Assembly: GCA_026999335.1 (NCBI GenBank)
Contig: JALTPW010000870.1
Span: 1-17,901, forward strand
Origin: Chromatiales bacterium
Lineage (GTDB): Bacteria; Pseudomonadota; Gammaproteobacteria; SZUA-152
Direction of reading: 5' to 3'
DNA: 17,901 nt
This document shows positions 6,819 to 13,668 of the stretch, in pieces. Position numbers and translations under genes: made by a program. How positions within the stretch are numbered: the stretch's first letter is position 1; each line of letters opens with the position of its first letter. Under the pieces are notes generated by a model. The model was not told the origin of the DNA, did not search any database, and saw only the letters and a list, made by a program, of their open reading frames with translations.

Positions 6819-7394
6819 ATGCCTACTTTTTTTTCAACAACCCTGAAGACCGCTGCCGTCGTGTTGTCCCTGTCAGTGCTACCGGCCGCCGCCGACAGCT
6901 ACACCATCGATCCCTCACACACCTACCCGAACTTCAAGATCGACCATCTCGGTTTTTCCACCCTGTATGGACGTTTCGACAAGACCTCCGGGCGCATCAG
7001 CATGGATCGCGCCGAGGGCAGTGGATCGGTGGATATCGTCATCGACGCGGCCTCCATCGATACCGGTCATGCTAAACGTGATGATCACCTGCGTTCGCCG
7101 GATTTTTTCAATGTCATGGAGTTTCCGCAGATCACCTTCAAGTCGAACCGGGTGAAGTATGTGGGCGATGGCGCCTCGGTGACGGGTGATCTGACCATCC
7201 TGGGCGTGACGCGTAGTGTGACCTTGGATGTACCTCGTATTAACTGTGGGACACATCCGTTCAACAAGAAGCAGGTGTGTGGTTTCAATGCCATAACTCA
7301 TTTCAAGCGTTCCGATTTCGGCATGAATTATGGTTTACCGGGTATCGGTGACGAGGTCAGTCTGGATATTGAGGTGGAGGCCTTCAAGGATTAG
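6819..7394 (+). CDS. Periplasmic YceI-family lipid-binding protein
   Basis: YceI proteins are secreted lipocalin-like beta barrels that bind long isoprenoid molecules in the periplasm. The start at 6819 is fixed by a perfect AAGGAGG ending eight bases upstream; an in-frame ATG at 6795 precedes it and is rejected. The 191-aa precursor has a signal peptide with probable cleavage after PAAA (about residue 25). The mature part opens with the family hallmark YTIDPSHTYPNFKIDHLGFS and continues through VDIVIDAASIDTGHAKRDDHLRSPDFFN and GDLTILGVTRSVTLDV. Near the end is DFGMNYGLPGIGDEVSLDIEVEA. Two cysteines (in NCGTH and QVCGF) could form a disulphide. The physiological ligand cannot be inferred. Confidence 0.92.
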   Translation: MPTFFSTTLKTAAVVLSLSVLPAAADSYTIDPSHTYPNFKIDHLGFSTLYGRFDKTSGRISMDRAEGSGSVDIVIDAASIDTGHAKRDDHLRSPDFFNVMEFPQITFKSNRVKYVGDGASVTGDLTILGVTRSVTLDVPRINCGTHPFNKKQVCGFNAITHFKRSDFGMNYGLPGIGDEVSLDIEVEAFKD

Positions 7395-7620
7395 GTGTTA
7401 CAGGGCATACTAGTGGCTCGTCAAGACGATAATTCAGGGCGCAGTGGATCTGTCAGCGCTCAGGGTGCCAAAAGCAGGCTCTTTCAAGCAAAGCGCCGAC
7501 CGGTTGGCGCCGCGAAACACCGCAGAAACGCTGCACCCTGGATCTTGATGACGTACTCGTTTCCCTGTCCCGCAGTTGCGGGGCGGGGGTGGCTATATGG
7601 ATTATGGGGGACTCAGACAC

Positions 7621-7929
7621 ATGCCTGTCACTTCGACGGTTTCCGCGAGCGGTAAGGACATCACGATCAAGATCACTGGGCGTTTCGACTTCGCTGTGCA
7701 AAATGAATTTCGTGATTGCTATCACGGCACCAGCCCGGACGATGGCGTCAGTTTTACCATCGATATGCACAAGGCGAGCTATATGGACAGCTCCGCCCTG
7801 GGCATGCTGCTGATGATGCGCGAGCATCTGGGTGGCAACAACGCAAATATCACCATCAGCACCAGCTCGGCCGATATCAGTAACATTCTGACCGTCGCCA
7901 ACTTCCAGAGTCTGTTCAAGATCAGCTGA
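7621..7929 (+). CDS. HsbA-like STAS-domain anti-sigma factor antagonist
   Basis: This is a 102-aa single STAS domain. It has the strand pattern DITIKITGRFDF and the phosphoacceptor loop YMDSSALGMLLMMRE (Ser 57-58), as in SpoIIAA and HsbA. In partner-switching systems the unphosphorylated protein binds its partner; phosphorylation on this Ser by an RsbW-type kinase releases it. GGGGGA lies about nine bases before the chosen ATG. An upstream in-frame ATG at 7576 lacks that support. The gene ends 47 bp before a regulator holding both a phosphatase and a kinase-like domain, the natural partner. In Pseudomonas aeruginosa the HsbA/HsbR pair links HptB phosphorelays to motility and biofilm choice. 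No flgM or diguanylate cyclase gene lies nearby here. Confidence 0.85.
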   Translation: MPVTSTVSASGKDITIKITGRFDFAVQNEFRDCYHGTSPDDGVSFTIDMHKASYMDSSALGMLLMMREHLGGNNANITISTSSADISNILTVANFQSLFKIS

Positions 7930-7976
7930 TTTTATTTCACAGCCGAGGGGGTGTAATACTCCCTGAAAGTATACGG

Positions 7977-9692
7977 ATGAACGAAAATACCCTGACCGTG
8001 CTGGTGGCCGATGACGATGTGACCAACCGGTTGCTGCTCGAAGCCATTCTGCGCAAGGAGGGCTATGACGTTATTCACGCCGAAGACGGCCGCGAAGCCG
8101 TGGAGGTTTTCGAGCGGGAGCGCCCAGATCTGGTGCTGATGGATATCCGTATGCCGGAGCTGGACGGCTACCAGGCCACCGAGCTGATCAAGGCCATGAG
8201 TGGCGATGTCTTCGTGCCGGTGATTTTCCTCACCGCCAACTCGGACATCGACAGCATGGTCAAGAGCGTCGAGGCCGGCGGCGATGATTTTCTCGCCAAA
8301 CCCTACAACCGTATCCAGTTGCAGACACGTATCAATGCCCTGATGCGCATCCGTGAGCTGTACAGTACCGTACGCCTGCAACGCAATGAGCTGATCCAGC
8401 ATCAGAAACGCCTCGAACGTGAACGGCAGATGGCGAAGCGTCTGTTTGCCAATATTATTCACACGGGCTCGCTGGATCAGCCTAATATCAAGTATCTGTT
8501 GTCACCGATGTCATTGTTTTCCGGTGATATCCTGCTGGCGGCACCGAAACCATCCGGTGGGCTGCACGTCATTCTCGGCGACTTTACCGGCCATGGCCTT
8601 GCTGCCGCCACGGGTGCATTGCCGGTTTCCAGCATCTTTTACGGCATGACCGCCAAGGGTTATTCGATCACCGAAATCGTCACCGAGATCAATACCCGGC
8701 TGAAAACTATTCTGCCTGTGGACATGTTCCTGGCCGCCTGCCTGATCGATATCGATACCACCACGCACACGCTTACGGTTTGGAATGGTGGCTTACCACC
8801 GTTGCTGGTCTATGACACAAGGCAGCTGGCCATTAGTCTACGCATTCCCTCTCAGCATTTACCACTGGGCATTATCGATGGCGAGAGTTTCAGCCGCCGT
8901 GTGGAGGTGGTGGGTATCCATCAAGGGGATCGGATCTATATCTGCTCGGATGGGGTGCTGGAGACGCAGAACCGGCAGGGGGAAATGTTTGGCCAGGATC
9001 GTTTCGATGCCCTGTTTGAGAGCAAGCTGGCGCCACAAGCGTTGTTTGACACCATTTTGGGCCGTCTGTCTGATTTTCAGGCCGGCAGTCTCCAGCAGGA
9101 TGACGTTACGCTGCTGGAAATTTGTTACGACCAGTCATCACTGGAGCAGCGTGCGGGTACGATAGAAGAGGAAGCGGGGGGGCGGGGGCGCCTTTCTGCC
9201 GCGCCTTCGTCTTGGCGGTTGGGGCTTACCCTGACCGCCGATCTGCTGAAAGTCCTGGATCCATTGCCATTGCTAATTCAGGCGCTGATGGATTTGCAGG
9301 GTTTCCGCGGCCAACGCCAGCAGCTCTACACGGTGTTTTCTGAGTTATATTCCAATGCGCTCGAACATGGTCTGTTGAAACTGGATTCTTCGCTCAAGGC
9401 AAATGCCAGTGGTTTTGTCGAGTATTATCAAGCGCGGGAACAAAGGCTGGCGGTGTTGAGTAAGGGCGAGATTCGTATCGATATTCACCACCAGCCTGAT
9501 GCGGGAGGTGGCCGGCTCACGATTGCCATTGAAGATACAGGGAATGGATTTGATGTTAATTCTGCACTGCTGCCCCTGACGGAAAATCTTGGACATGCCG
9601 GCCGTGGTATCCAGTTGTTGCGTTCCATTTGTGATGAAGTGACTTTCCAGGGCAGCGGTAACAGGGTTGAGGTTGTTTATCGCTGGCGCTAA
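7977..9692 (+). CDS. HsbR-like response regulator: REC, PP2C (SpoIIE) phosphatase, HATPase kinase
   Basis: The 571-aa cytoplasmic regulator has three domains. REC spans about 7-122, with acidic residues D12-D14, phosphoacceptor D56 (LVLMDIRMP), T86 and K108. A helical, probably coiled-coil linker (125-155) follows. The PP2C/SpoIIE phosphatase spans about 165-385, with metal ligands in SGD (184), GDFTGHG (D202), SDG (325) and DD (375-376). A GHKL ATPase of RsbW type spans about 430-571, with N box SELYSNALEHG (N460), EDTGNGF (520) and GRGIQL (542). All key residues are present. The order and length match HsbR of Pseudomonas. Phosphorylation of REC should switch the protein between dephosphorylating and phosphorylating the STAS partner encoded upstream. 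A Gly/Arg/Glu-rich low-complexity link (394-408) separates the last two domains. No cognate histidine kinase is adjacent. Confidence 0.92.
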   Translation: MNENTLTVLVADDDVTNRLLLEAILRKEGYDVIHAEDGREAVEVFERERPDLVLMDIRMPELDGYQATELIKAMSGDVFVPVIFLTANSDIDSMVKSVEAGGDDFLAKPYNRIQLQTRINALMRIRELYSTVRLQRNELIQHQKRLERERQMAKRLFANIIHTGSLDQPNIKYLLSPMSLFSGDILLAAPKPSGGLHVILGDFTGHGLAAATGALPVSSIFYGMTAKGYSITEIVTEINTRLKTILPVDMFLAACLIDIDTTTHTLTVWNGGLPPLLVYDTRQLAISLRIPSQHLPLGIIDGESFSRRVEVVGIHQGDRIYICSDGVLETQNRQGEMFGQDRFDALFESKLAPQALFDTILGRLSDFQAGSLQQDDVTLLEICYDQSSLEQRAGTIEEEAGGRGRLSAAPSSWRLGLTLTADLLKVLDPLPLLIQALMDLQGFRGQRQQLYTVFSELYSNALEHGLLKLDSSLKANASGFVEYYQAREQRLAVLSKGEIRIDIHHQPDAGGGRLTIAIEDTGNGFDVNSALLPLTENLGHAGRGIQLLRSICDEVTFQGSGNRVEVVYRWR

Positions 9693-9815
9693 CTCACTGG
9701 CGGCAGCGTTGCAGCGGAATCCAGCCGACGCATGTACCAGGAGTGTTTTTGCCTCTTTGGTCTGTTTTTGTATTAGCCTTTGTTAATATAGTGGTCGAAT
9801 CATCAACGCTTTGGA

Positions 9816-10154
9816 ATGGCTATGTTTGCTGGCAATGTGAAAGAAATCAACGCGCCGGAACTCGATCAATGGCGGCAAGATGAGGCGGACTCCTGCCACA
9901 TTATCGATGTCCGGGAAATGCTTGAAATTGCTCAGGGCACGATTCCCAGCGCAAAGCCTATCCCGCTGGCGACCCTGCCGGCACGTATGGATGAGCTTGA
10001 TCGGGAACAGCGGCTGGTCATTATCTGCCGTAGCGGCGCACGGTCGGCGCAGGCCTGCCAGTTTCTACAGCAGCAGGGCTATGACAATGTCTACAATCTA
10101 CGCGGCGGCATGATCGCCTGGGCGCACGAGTCGTTGCCCATCGAGCGCCTGTAG
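9816..10154 (+). CDS. Single-domain rhodanese
   Basis: The 112-aa protein is a GlpE/PspE-like rhodanese that transfers sulfane sulfur through a persulfide on its active-site Cys. Seen directly: IIDVREMLEIAQGTIPSA (residues 29-46), then the catalytic loop CRSGARS with C71, then GYDNVYNLRGGMIAWA. There is no signal peptide, so it is cytoplasmic. The start is the ATG at 9816 or the one two codons later (9822); neither has a clear Shine-Dalgarno. It lies between hsbR-like and thrS with its own upstream space (about 120 bp). The physiological sulfur acceptor is unknown. Confidence 0.9.
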   Translation: MAMFAGNVKEINAPELDQWRQDEADSCHIIDVREMLEIAQGTIPSAKPIPLATLPARMDELDREQRLVIICRSGARSAQACQFLQQQGYDNVYNLRGGMIAWAHESLPIERL

Positions 10155-10179
10155 CACGCCCTGATTTTCGCGTAAGGTT

Positions 10180-10206
10180 TTGACTTGACGCCGTAGGCTC
10201 TATAAG
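10180..10206 (+). promoter_or_regulatory. Candidate thrS promoter
   Basis: TTGACT (10180-10185) and TATAAG (10201-10206) lie 15 bp apart, which is short but usable. The predicted start near 10213 would give a leader of about 97 nt, enough to include both hairpins described for the thrS leader. Confidence 0.5.
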
Positions 10207-10222
10207 GTTGCGCATCCGTTGT

Positions 10223-10292
10223 GGCGCCGCACCCTTGGCGTTTCATCAGATGCCCATTTCTTTTTTACCATGTGGTCTCTCGTAATGATCAC
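10223..10292 (+). promoter_or_regulatory. thrS translational operator with tRNA-Thr anticodon mimic
   Basis: A stem GTGGTC/GATCAC (10272-10277 with 10287-10292) encloses TCTCGTAAT. With the T/T closing mismatch stacked, this presents the 7-nt loop CTCGTAA (10279-10285), which has the form of a tRNA-Thr(CGU) anticodon loop. It spans -38 to -18 relative to the thrS ATG, immediately before the Shine-Dalgarno, as operator domain 2 does in E. coli. A second hairpin, GGCGCC/GGCGTT (10223-10242), and a pyrimidine-rich single-stranded spacer between the two match the place of domains 4 and 3. In E. coli ThrRS binds this structure and blocks ribosome loading. Conservation here is inferred from form and place. 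Confidence 0.6.
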
Positions 10293-10309
10293 CACTGGAG
10301 AACGACTTT

Positions 10310-12235
10310 ATGCCTATTATTACACTCCCTGATGGTTCCAAACGCGAATTTGACCATCCCATCACGGTGCATGACGTTGCCGCCGACATCGGCCCCGGAC
10401 TGGCCAAGGCTGCCCTGGCCGGCAAAGTCAATGGCAAACTGGTTGACACCTCTTATCGGATCGAAGACGACGCCGAGCTGTCACTGATCACCGAGCGCGA
10501 CGATGAGGGCTTGGCGATCATTCGCCACTCCACGGCGCATCTGCTGGCGCAGGCCGTCAAGCAGCTGTTCCCCGAGGCGCAGGTCACCATCGGCCCGGTT
10601 ATCGACGATGGTTTTTATTATGATTTCGCCTACGAGCCGGGTTTCAGTCCGGACGATATGGCGGCCATCGAAAAATGCATGAAGGCGCTGGCGAAACAGG
10701 ATTTTCCGGTGGAACGCAGTGAAATGCCGCGCGAAGAGGCCATCCGGTTCTTTGCCGATAGGGGCGAGGTCTACAAGGCGGAACTCATCGAGGCCATCCC
10801 GGTTGGTGAAACCCTCTCTCTCTATAAGCAGGGCGACTTCATCGACCTCTGTCGCGGACCGCATGTGCCGTCCACCGGCAGGCTCAAGTCTTTTAAGCTG
10901 ATGAAGCTGGCCGGCGCCTACTGGCGCGGTAATGCCGACAACGAGATGCTGCAACGCATCTACGGTACCGCCTGGGCCAACAAGAAGGATCTCAAGGCCT
11001 ATCTGTACCGCCTCGAAGAGGCCGAGAAGCGTGACCATCGTCGCCTCGGTCGCCAACTCGACCTGTTCCACACCCAGGAAGAGGCGCCGGGCATGGTGTT
11101 CTGGCACAACCACGGCTGGATTATCTACCAGGAAGTAGAACAGTACGTGCGCCGGATATTGTGGGAAAACGGCTATCAGGAGGTGAACACACCCAAATTG
11201 GTGGATCGTTCCCTGTGGGAAAAATCCGGTCATTGGGAGAAATTCCGTGACGACATGTTCACCACTGAATCGGAAAACCGGGTGTATGCCATCAAGCCCA
11301 TGAACTGCCCCTGCCACGTGCAGATCTATAACCAGGGCCTGAAGAGCTACCGTGACCTGCCGCTGCGCATGGCTGAATTCGGCTCCTGTCACCGCAACGA
11401 GCCTTCCGGTACCCTGCATGGTTTGATGCGTGTGCGCAGTTTTACTCAGGATGACGCGCACATTTTTTGTAGCGAGGCGCAGATCCAGGGAGAGGTCGCC
11501 GGCTTTATCGACCTGCTGTTCAGCGTCTACAAGGATTTTGGCTTCGACGACGTACTGATCAAGCTGTCGACCCGTCCCGAGCAGCGCGTGGGTGCTGATG
11601 AGGTCTGGGACAAGGCCGAACATGCCTTGGAAAGGGCGCTCAATGATAAAAATCTCGACTGGGATCTACAGCCGGGCGAGGGCGCCTTCTACGGCCCGAA
11701 GATCGAATTTTCCCTCAAGGACTGTCTCGGCCGTATCTGGCAGTGTGGCACTATCCAGGTCGATTTTTCCACCCCTGGCCGGCTGGACGCGCACTATATC
11801 GCCGAGGATGGTAGCAAGCAGGTGCCGGTGATGTTGCACCGCGCGATCCTCGGTTCACTGGAGAGGTTCATCGGTATTCTCATCGAAGAATACGCTGGCG
11901 CCTTCCCGCTCTGGCTGGCGCCGGTGCAGAGCGTGGTGATGCCGATTACCGATAAACACGCCGAATATGTGCAAGAAGTCGAAAAAGGCTTGCGAAATCA
12001 GGGTTTCAGGGCCATTTCGGACTTGAGAAATGAGAAGATCGGCTTTAAAATTCGCGAGCATACTTTACAAAAAATCCCTTATCAGTTGATCGTCGGCGAT
12101 AAGGAAGTGGAAAATCATACCGTGGCCGTGCGCACGCGTAGCGGGAAAGACCTCGGCAGCATGAGTCTCGACCGGCTCATCGAGGGCCTCTCCGGCGAGA
12201 TCGCGAGTCGCGGCCAACGTGTTTTGGAGGATTAA
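10310..12235 (+). CDS. thrS: Threonyl-tRNA synthetase
   Basis: This class II enzyme charges tRNA-Thr. The 641-aa length is typical (E. coli 642). A TGS domain spans about 1-61. The editing domain that hydrolyses Ser-tRNA-Thr has HSTAH (H73, H77) and CRGPH (C181, H185). The catalytic core starts near 243, with motif 1 around FWHNHGWIIYQEVEQYV, motif 2 at CHRNEPSGTLHGLMRVRSF (about 360-378) and motif 3 at LHRAILGSLERFIGILIEE. The zinc ligands are C333 (MNCPCH), H384 (DDAH) and the His of LHRAILGS. A C-terminal anticodon-binding domain follows. The ATG has GGAG ten bases upstream. The last codons contain the GGAGG that serves infC. Confidence 0.98.
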   Translation: MPIITLPDGSKREFDHPITVHDVAADIGPGLAKAALAGKVNGKLVDTSYRIEDDAELSLITERDDEGLAIIRHSTAHLLAQAVKQLFPEAQVTIGPVIDDGFYYDFAYEPGFSPDDMAAIEKCMKALAKQDFPVERSEMPREEAIRFFADRGEVYKAELIEAIPVGETLSLYKQGDFIDLCRGPHVPSTGRLKSFKLMKLAGAYWRGNADNEMLQRIYGTAWANKKDLKAYLYRLEEAEKRDHRRLGRQLDLFHTQEEAPGMVFWHNHGWIIYQEVEQYVRRILWENGYQEVNTPKLVDRSLWEKSGHWEKFRDDMFTTESENRVYAIKPMNCPCHVQIYNQGLKSYRDLPLRMAEFGSCHRNEPSGTLHGLMRVRSFTQDDAHIFCSEAQIQGEVAGFIDLLFSVYKDFGFDDVLIKLSTRPEQRVGADEVWDKAEHALERALNDKNLDWDLQPGEGAFYGPKIEFSLKDCLGRIWQCGTIQVDFSTPGRLDAHYIAEDGSKQVPVMLHRAILGSLERFIGILIEEYAGAFPLWLAPVQSVVMPITDKHAEYVQEVEKGLRNQGFRAISDLRNEKIGFKIREHTLQKIPYQLIVGDKEVENHTVAVRTRSGKDLGSMSLDRLIEGLSGEIASRGQRVLED

Positions 12236-12238
12236 AGC

Positions 12239-12757
12239 ATCGCTCAAGAAAAGAAAGTGCGTCTGAACGAGAGTATCACGGCGCCTCAAGTCCGCCTCAT
12301 TGGCGCGGACGGTGAACAAGTCGGCGTTGTGTCGCTTGCAGAAGCACAACAGGCCGCCGGCGAGGCGGATCTGGATCTCGTTGAGATCGTACCGAATGCA
12401 GCCCCTCCTGTGTGCCGTATCATGGATTACGGCAAGTTCCTGTTCGAAGAGAACAAGAAACGCCATGCGGCAAAGAAGAAGCAGAAGCAGGTTCAGGTCA
12501 AGGAAATCAAGTTTCGTCCAGGAACGGACATCGGAGACTATCAGGTCAAACTACGCAACCTGACACGTTTCCTCAATAACGGAGACCGGGTAAAGGTTAC
12601 CCTGCGTTTTCGTGGGCGCGAAATGGCCCATCAGGAACTCGGCCTCAAGCTGTTGCAGCGGGTCGAGGAAGATCTGAAAGAAATCGGTAACGTTGAACAA
12701 CGTCCGAGGATGGAAGGTCGTCTGATGGTCATGGTCGTGGCGCCCAAAAAGAACTAG
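12239..12757 (+). CDS. infC: Translation initiation factor IF-3, AUC start codon
   Basis: IF3 binds the 30S subunit, prevents premature 50S joining and proofreads the start codon. The reading frame extends upstream of the first GTG (12257) as ATC-GCT-CAA-GAA-AAG-AAA. A GGAGG (12226-12230) sits eight bases before the ATC. Starting there gives 172 aa beginning (M)AQEKKVRLNESITAPQVRLI, which matches the family N-terminus; the GTG start would cut it. Non-AUG starts are typical of infC (AUU in E. coli) and let IF3 limit its own translation. Conserved features: the N domain to about 78, a Lys-rich linker (EENKKRHAAKKKQKQ), and the C domain with KEIKFRPGTDIGDYQVK and GDRVKVTLRFRGREM. It starts 3 bp after the thrS stop. 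Confidence 0.95.
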   Translation: MAQEKKVRLNESITAPQVRLIGADGEQVGVVSLAEAQQAAGEADLDLVEIVPNAAPPVCRIMDYGKFLFEENKKRHAAKKKQKQVQVKEIKFRPGTDIGDYQVKLRNLTRFLNNGDRVKVTLRFRGREMAHQELGLKLLQRVEEDLKEIGNVEQRPRMEGRLMVMVVAPKKN

Positions 12758-12853
12758 TACCCCATTGTTGTTTAATGGAGTACCCATCACGCTGCTGTCG
12801 GTCGGGCATTAGGCCGCCTGGATCGCCAGTCGAAAATGCGTGTTTTTAAATCC

Positions 12854-12883
12854 GGGGATGCACAGTCATTGATGCGGATCCCC
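12854..12883 (+). promoter_or_regulatory. Hairpin in rpmI leader, possible L20 operator
   Basis: GGGGAT (12854-12859) pairs with ATCCCC (12878-12883), extended by a GC/GC pair past a two-base bulge. It lies ten bases before the rpmI Shine-Dalgarno. In E. coli, L20 represses rpmI-rplT by binding structures in the infC-rpmI region. The 146-bp leader here could play the same part, but I cannot show the L20-specific fold. Confidence 0.35.
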
Positions 12884-12903
12884 ACCAAATGCGGAGTTTT
12901 ACC

Positions 12904-13101
12904 ATGCCTAAGATGAAAACCAACCGTGGCGCCGCCAAGCGTTTCAAACGCACGGCGTCCGGCGGACTCAAGCGTAACCAGTCGCACCGCCGCCATATTC
13001 TTACCAAGAAGAGCACCAAACGTAAGCGTCAGCTGCGTTCGCCGAACAGGGTTCATGATGCGGACGTGCGTATGATCAACCGTATGCTTCCGTATATTTA
13101 A
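12904..13101 (+). CDS. rpmI: 50S ribosomal protein L35
   Basis: The 65-aa, very basic protein has the family signature MPKMKTNRGAAKRFKRTASGG and a C-terminal RMLPYI. The start is set by that conserved N-terminus and a GGAG eight bases upstream; an in-frame ATG five codons earlier is not conserved. It lies between infC and rplT in the usual order and is translated with rplT. Confidence 0.97.
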   Translation: MPKMKTNRGAAKRFKRTASGGLKRNQSHRRHILTKKSTKRKRQLRSPNRVHDADVRMINRMLPYI

Positions 13102-13143
13102 TCGACTGCTCAACTCACTGTTCAAGACAGAAGGTAAAGAATC

Positions 13144-13503
13144 ATGGCAAGAGTCAAACGTGGTGTGCAGGCGCGCGCCAAGCATAAAAAGGTTATTGCA
13201 AAGGCCAAGGGTTACAGCGGCCGTCGCAAGAATGTCTATCGCGTCGCGGTACAGGCCGTCACCAAGGCCGGTCAGTACGCCTATCGTGACCGTCGTCAGC
13301 GCAAGCGTCAGTTTCGTGCGCTGTGGATCGCCCGTATCAACGCTGCGGCGCGTGAGTGTGGTCTGTCCTACAGCCGCATGATCGACGGTCTGAAGAAAGC
13401 CACCATCGAAATCGATCGCAAGGTACTGGCCGATATGGCCGTGCACGACAAGGGCGCTTTCGCCCAGCTGGCCGAAAAAGCCAAAGCCAGCCTCGCAGCC
13501 TAA
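13144..13503 (+). CDS. rplT: 50S ribosomal protein L20
   Basis: The 119-aa protein begins MARVKRGVQARAKHKKVIAKAKGY and contains YRDRRQRKRQFRALWIARINAAAR, both diagnostic of L20. The basic N-terminal extension enters the 23S rRNA core and is essential for 50S assembly. The globular C domain also binds the operator in its own mRNA in E. coli and Bacillus. It starts 42 bp after rpmI, with AAGG in front of the ATG. Confidence 0.98.
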   Translation: MARVKRGVQARAKHKKVIAKAKGYSGRRKNVYRVAVQAVTKAGQYAYRDRRQRKRQFRALWIARINAAARECGLSYSRMIDGLKKATIEIDRKVLADMAVHDKGAFAQLAEKAKASLAA

Positions 13504-13590
13504 GGCCGGATCGACGGCGCAGTCTGATCTGCGGGCTGCAATGTTGAATTAGATCTGAATCCATGGTTTCAGGTTGAAAGTGTGTAAAGA

Positions 13591-13620
13591 GGGGAAAGGC
13601 CGACACCTTTCCCCTTTTCT
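13591..13620 (+). terminator. Rho-independent terminator or attenuator between rplT and pheS
   Basis: GGGGAAAGG (13591-13599) pairs perfectly with CCTTTCCCC (13606-13614) and runs into TTTTCTCG. In E. coli pheST expression is set by a leader peptide (pheM) and attenuator at this place. Here I find no Phe-rich leader ORF upstream; the small frames are MLN-stop and MVSG-stop. It may be a plain partial terminator that lowers read-through from the ribosomal genes. Confidence 0.75.
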
Positions 13621-13668
13621 CGTTTTAACCCGGATGTCTGTCCGTCGTCCGGACGTGGGGAATACAAG

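Noticed and set aside
9693..9815. Terminator after the HsbR-like gene
   Set aside because: GC-rich partial repeats (GCAGCG, GCAGCGG) occur but do not form a convincing stem with a T tract.
10481..11623. 380-aa minus-strand open frame
   Set aside because: It is antisense to thrS, which has all its motifs, so this is a codon-bias shadow.
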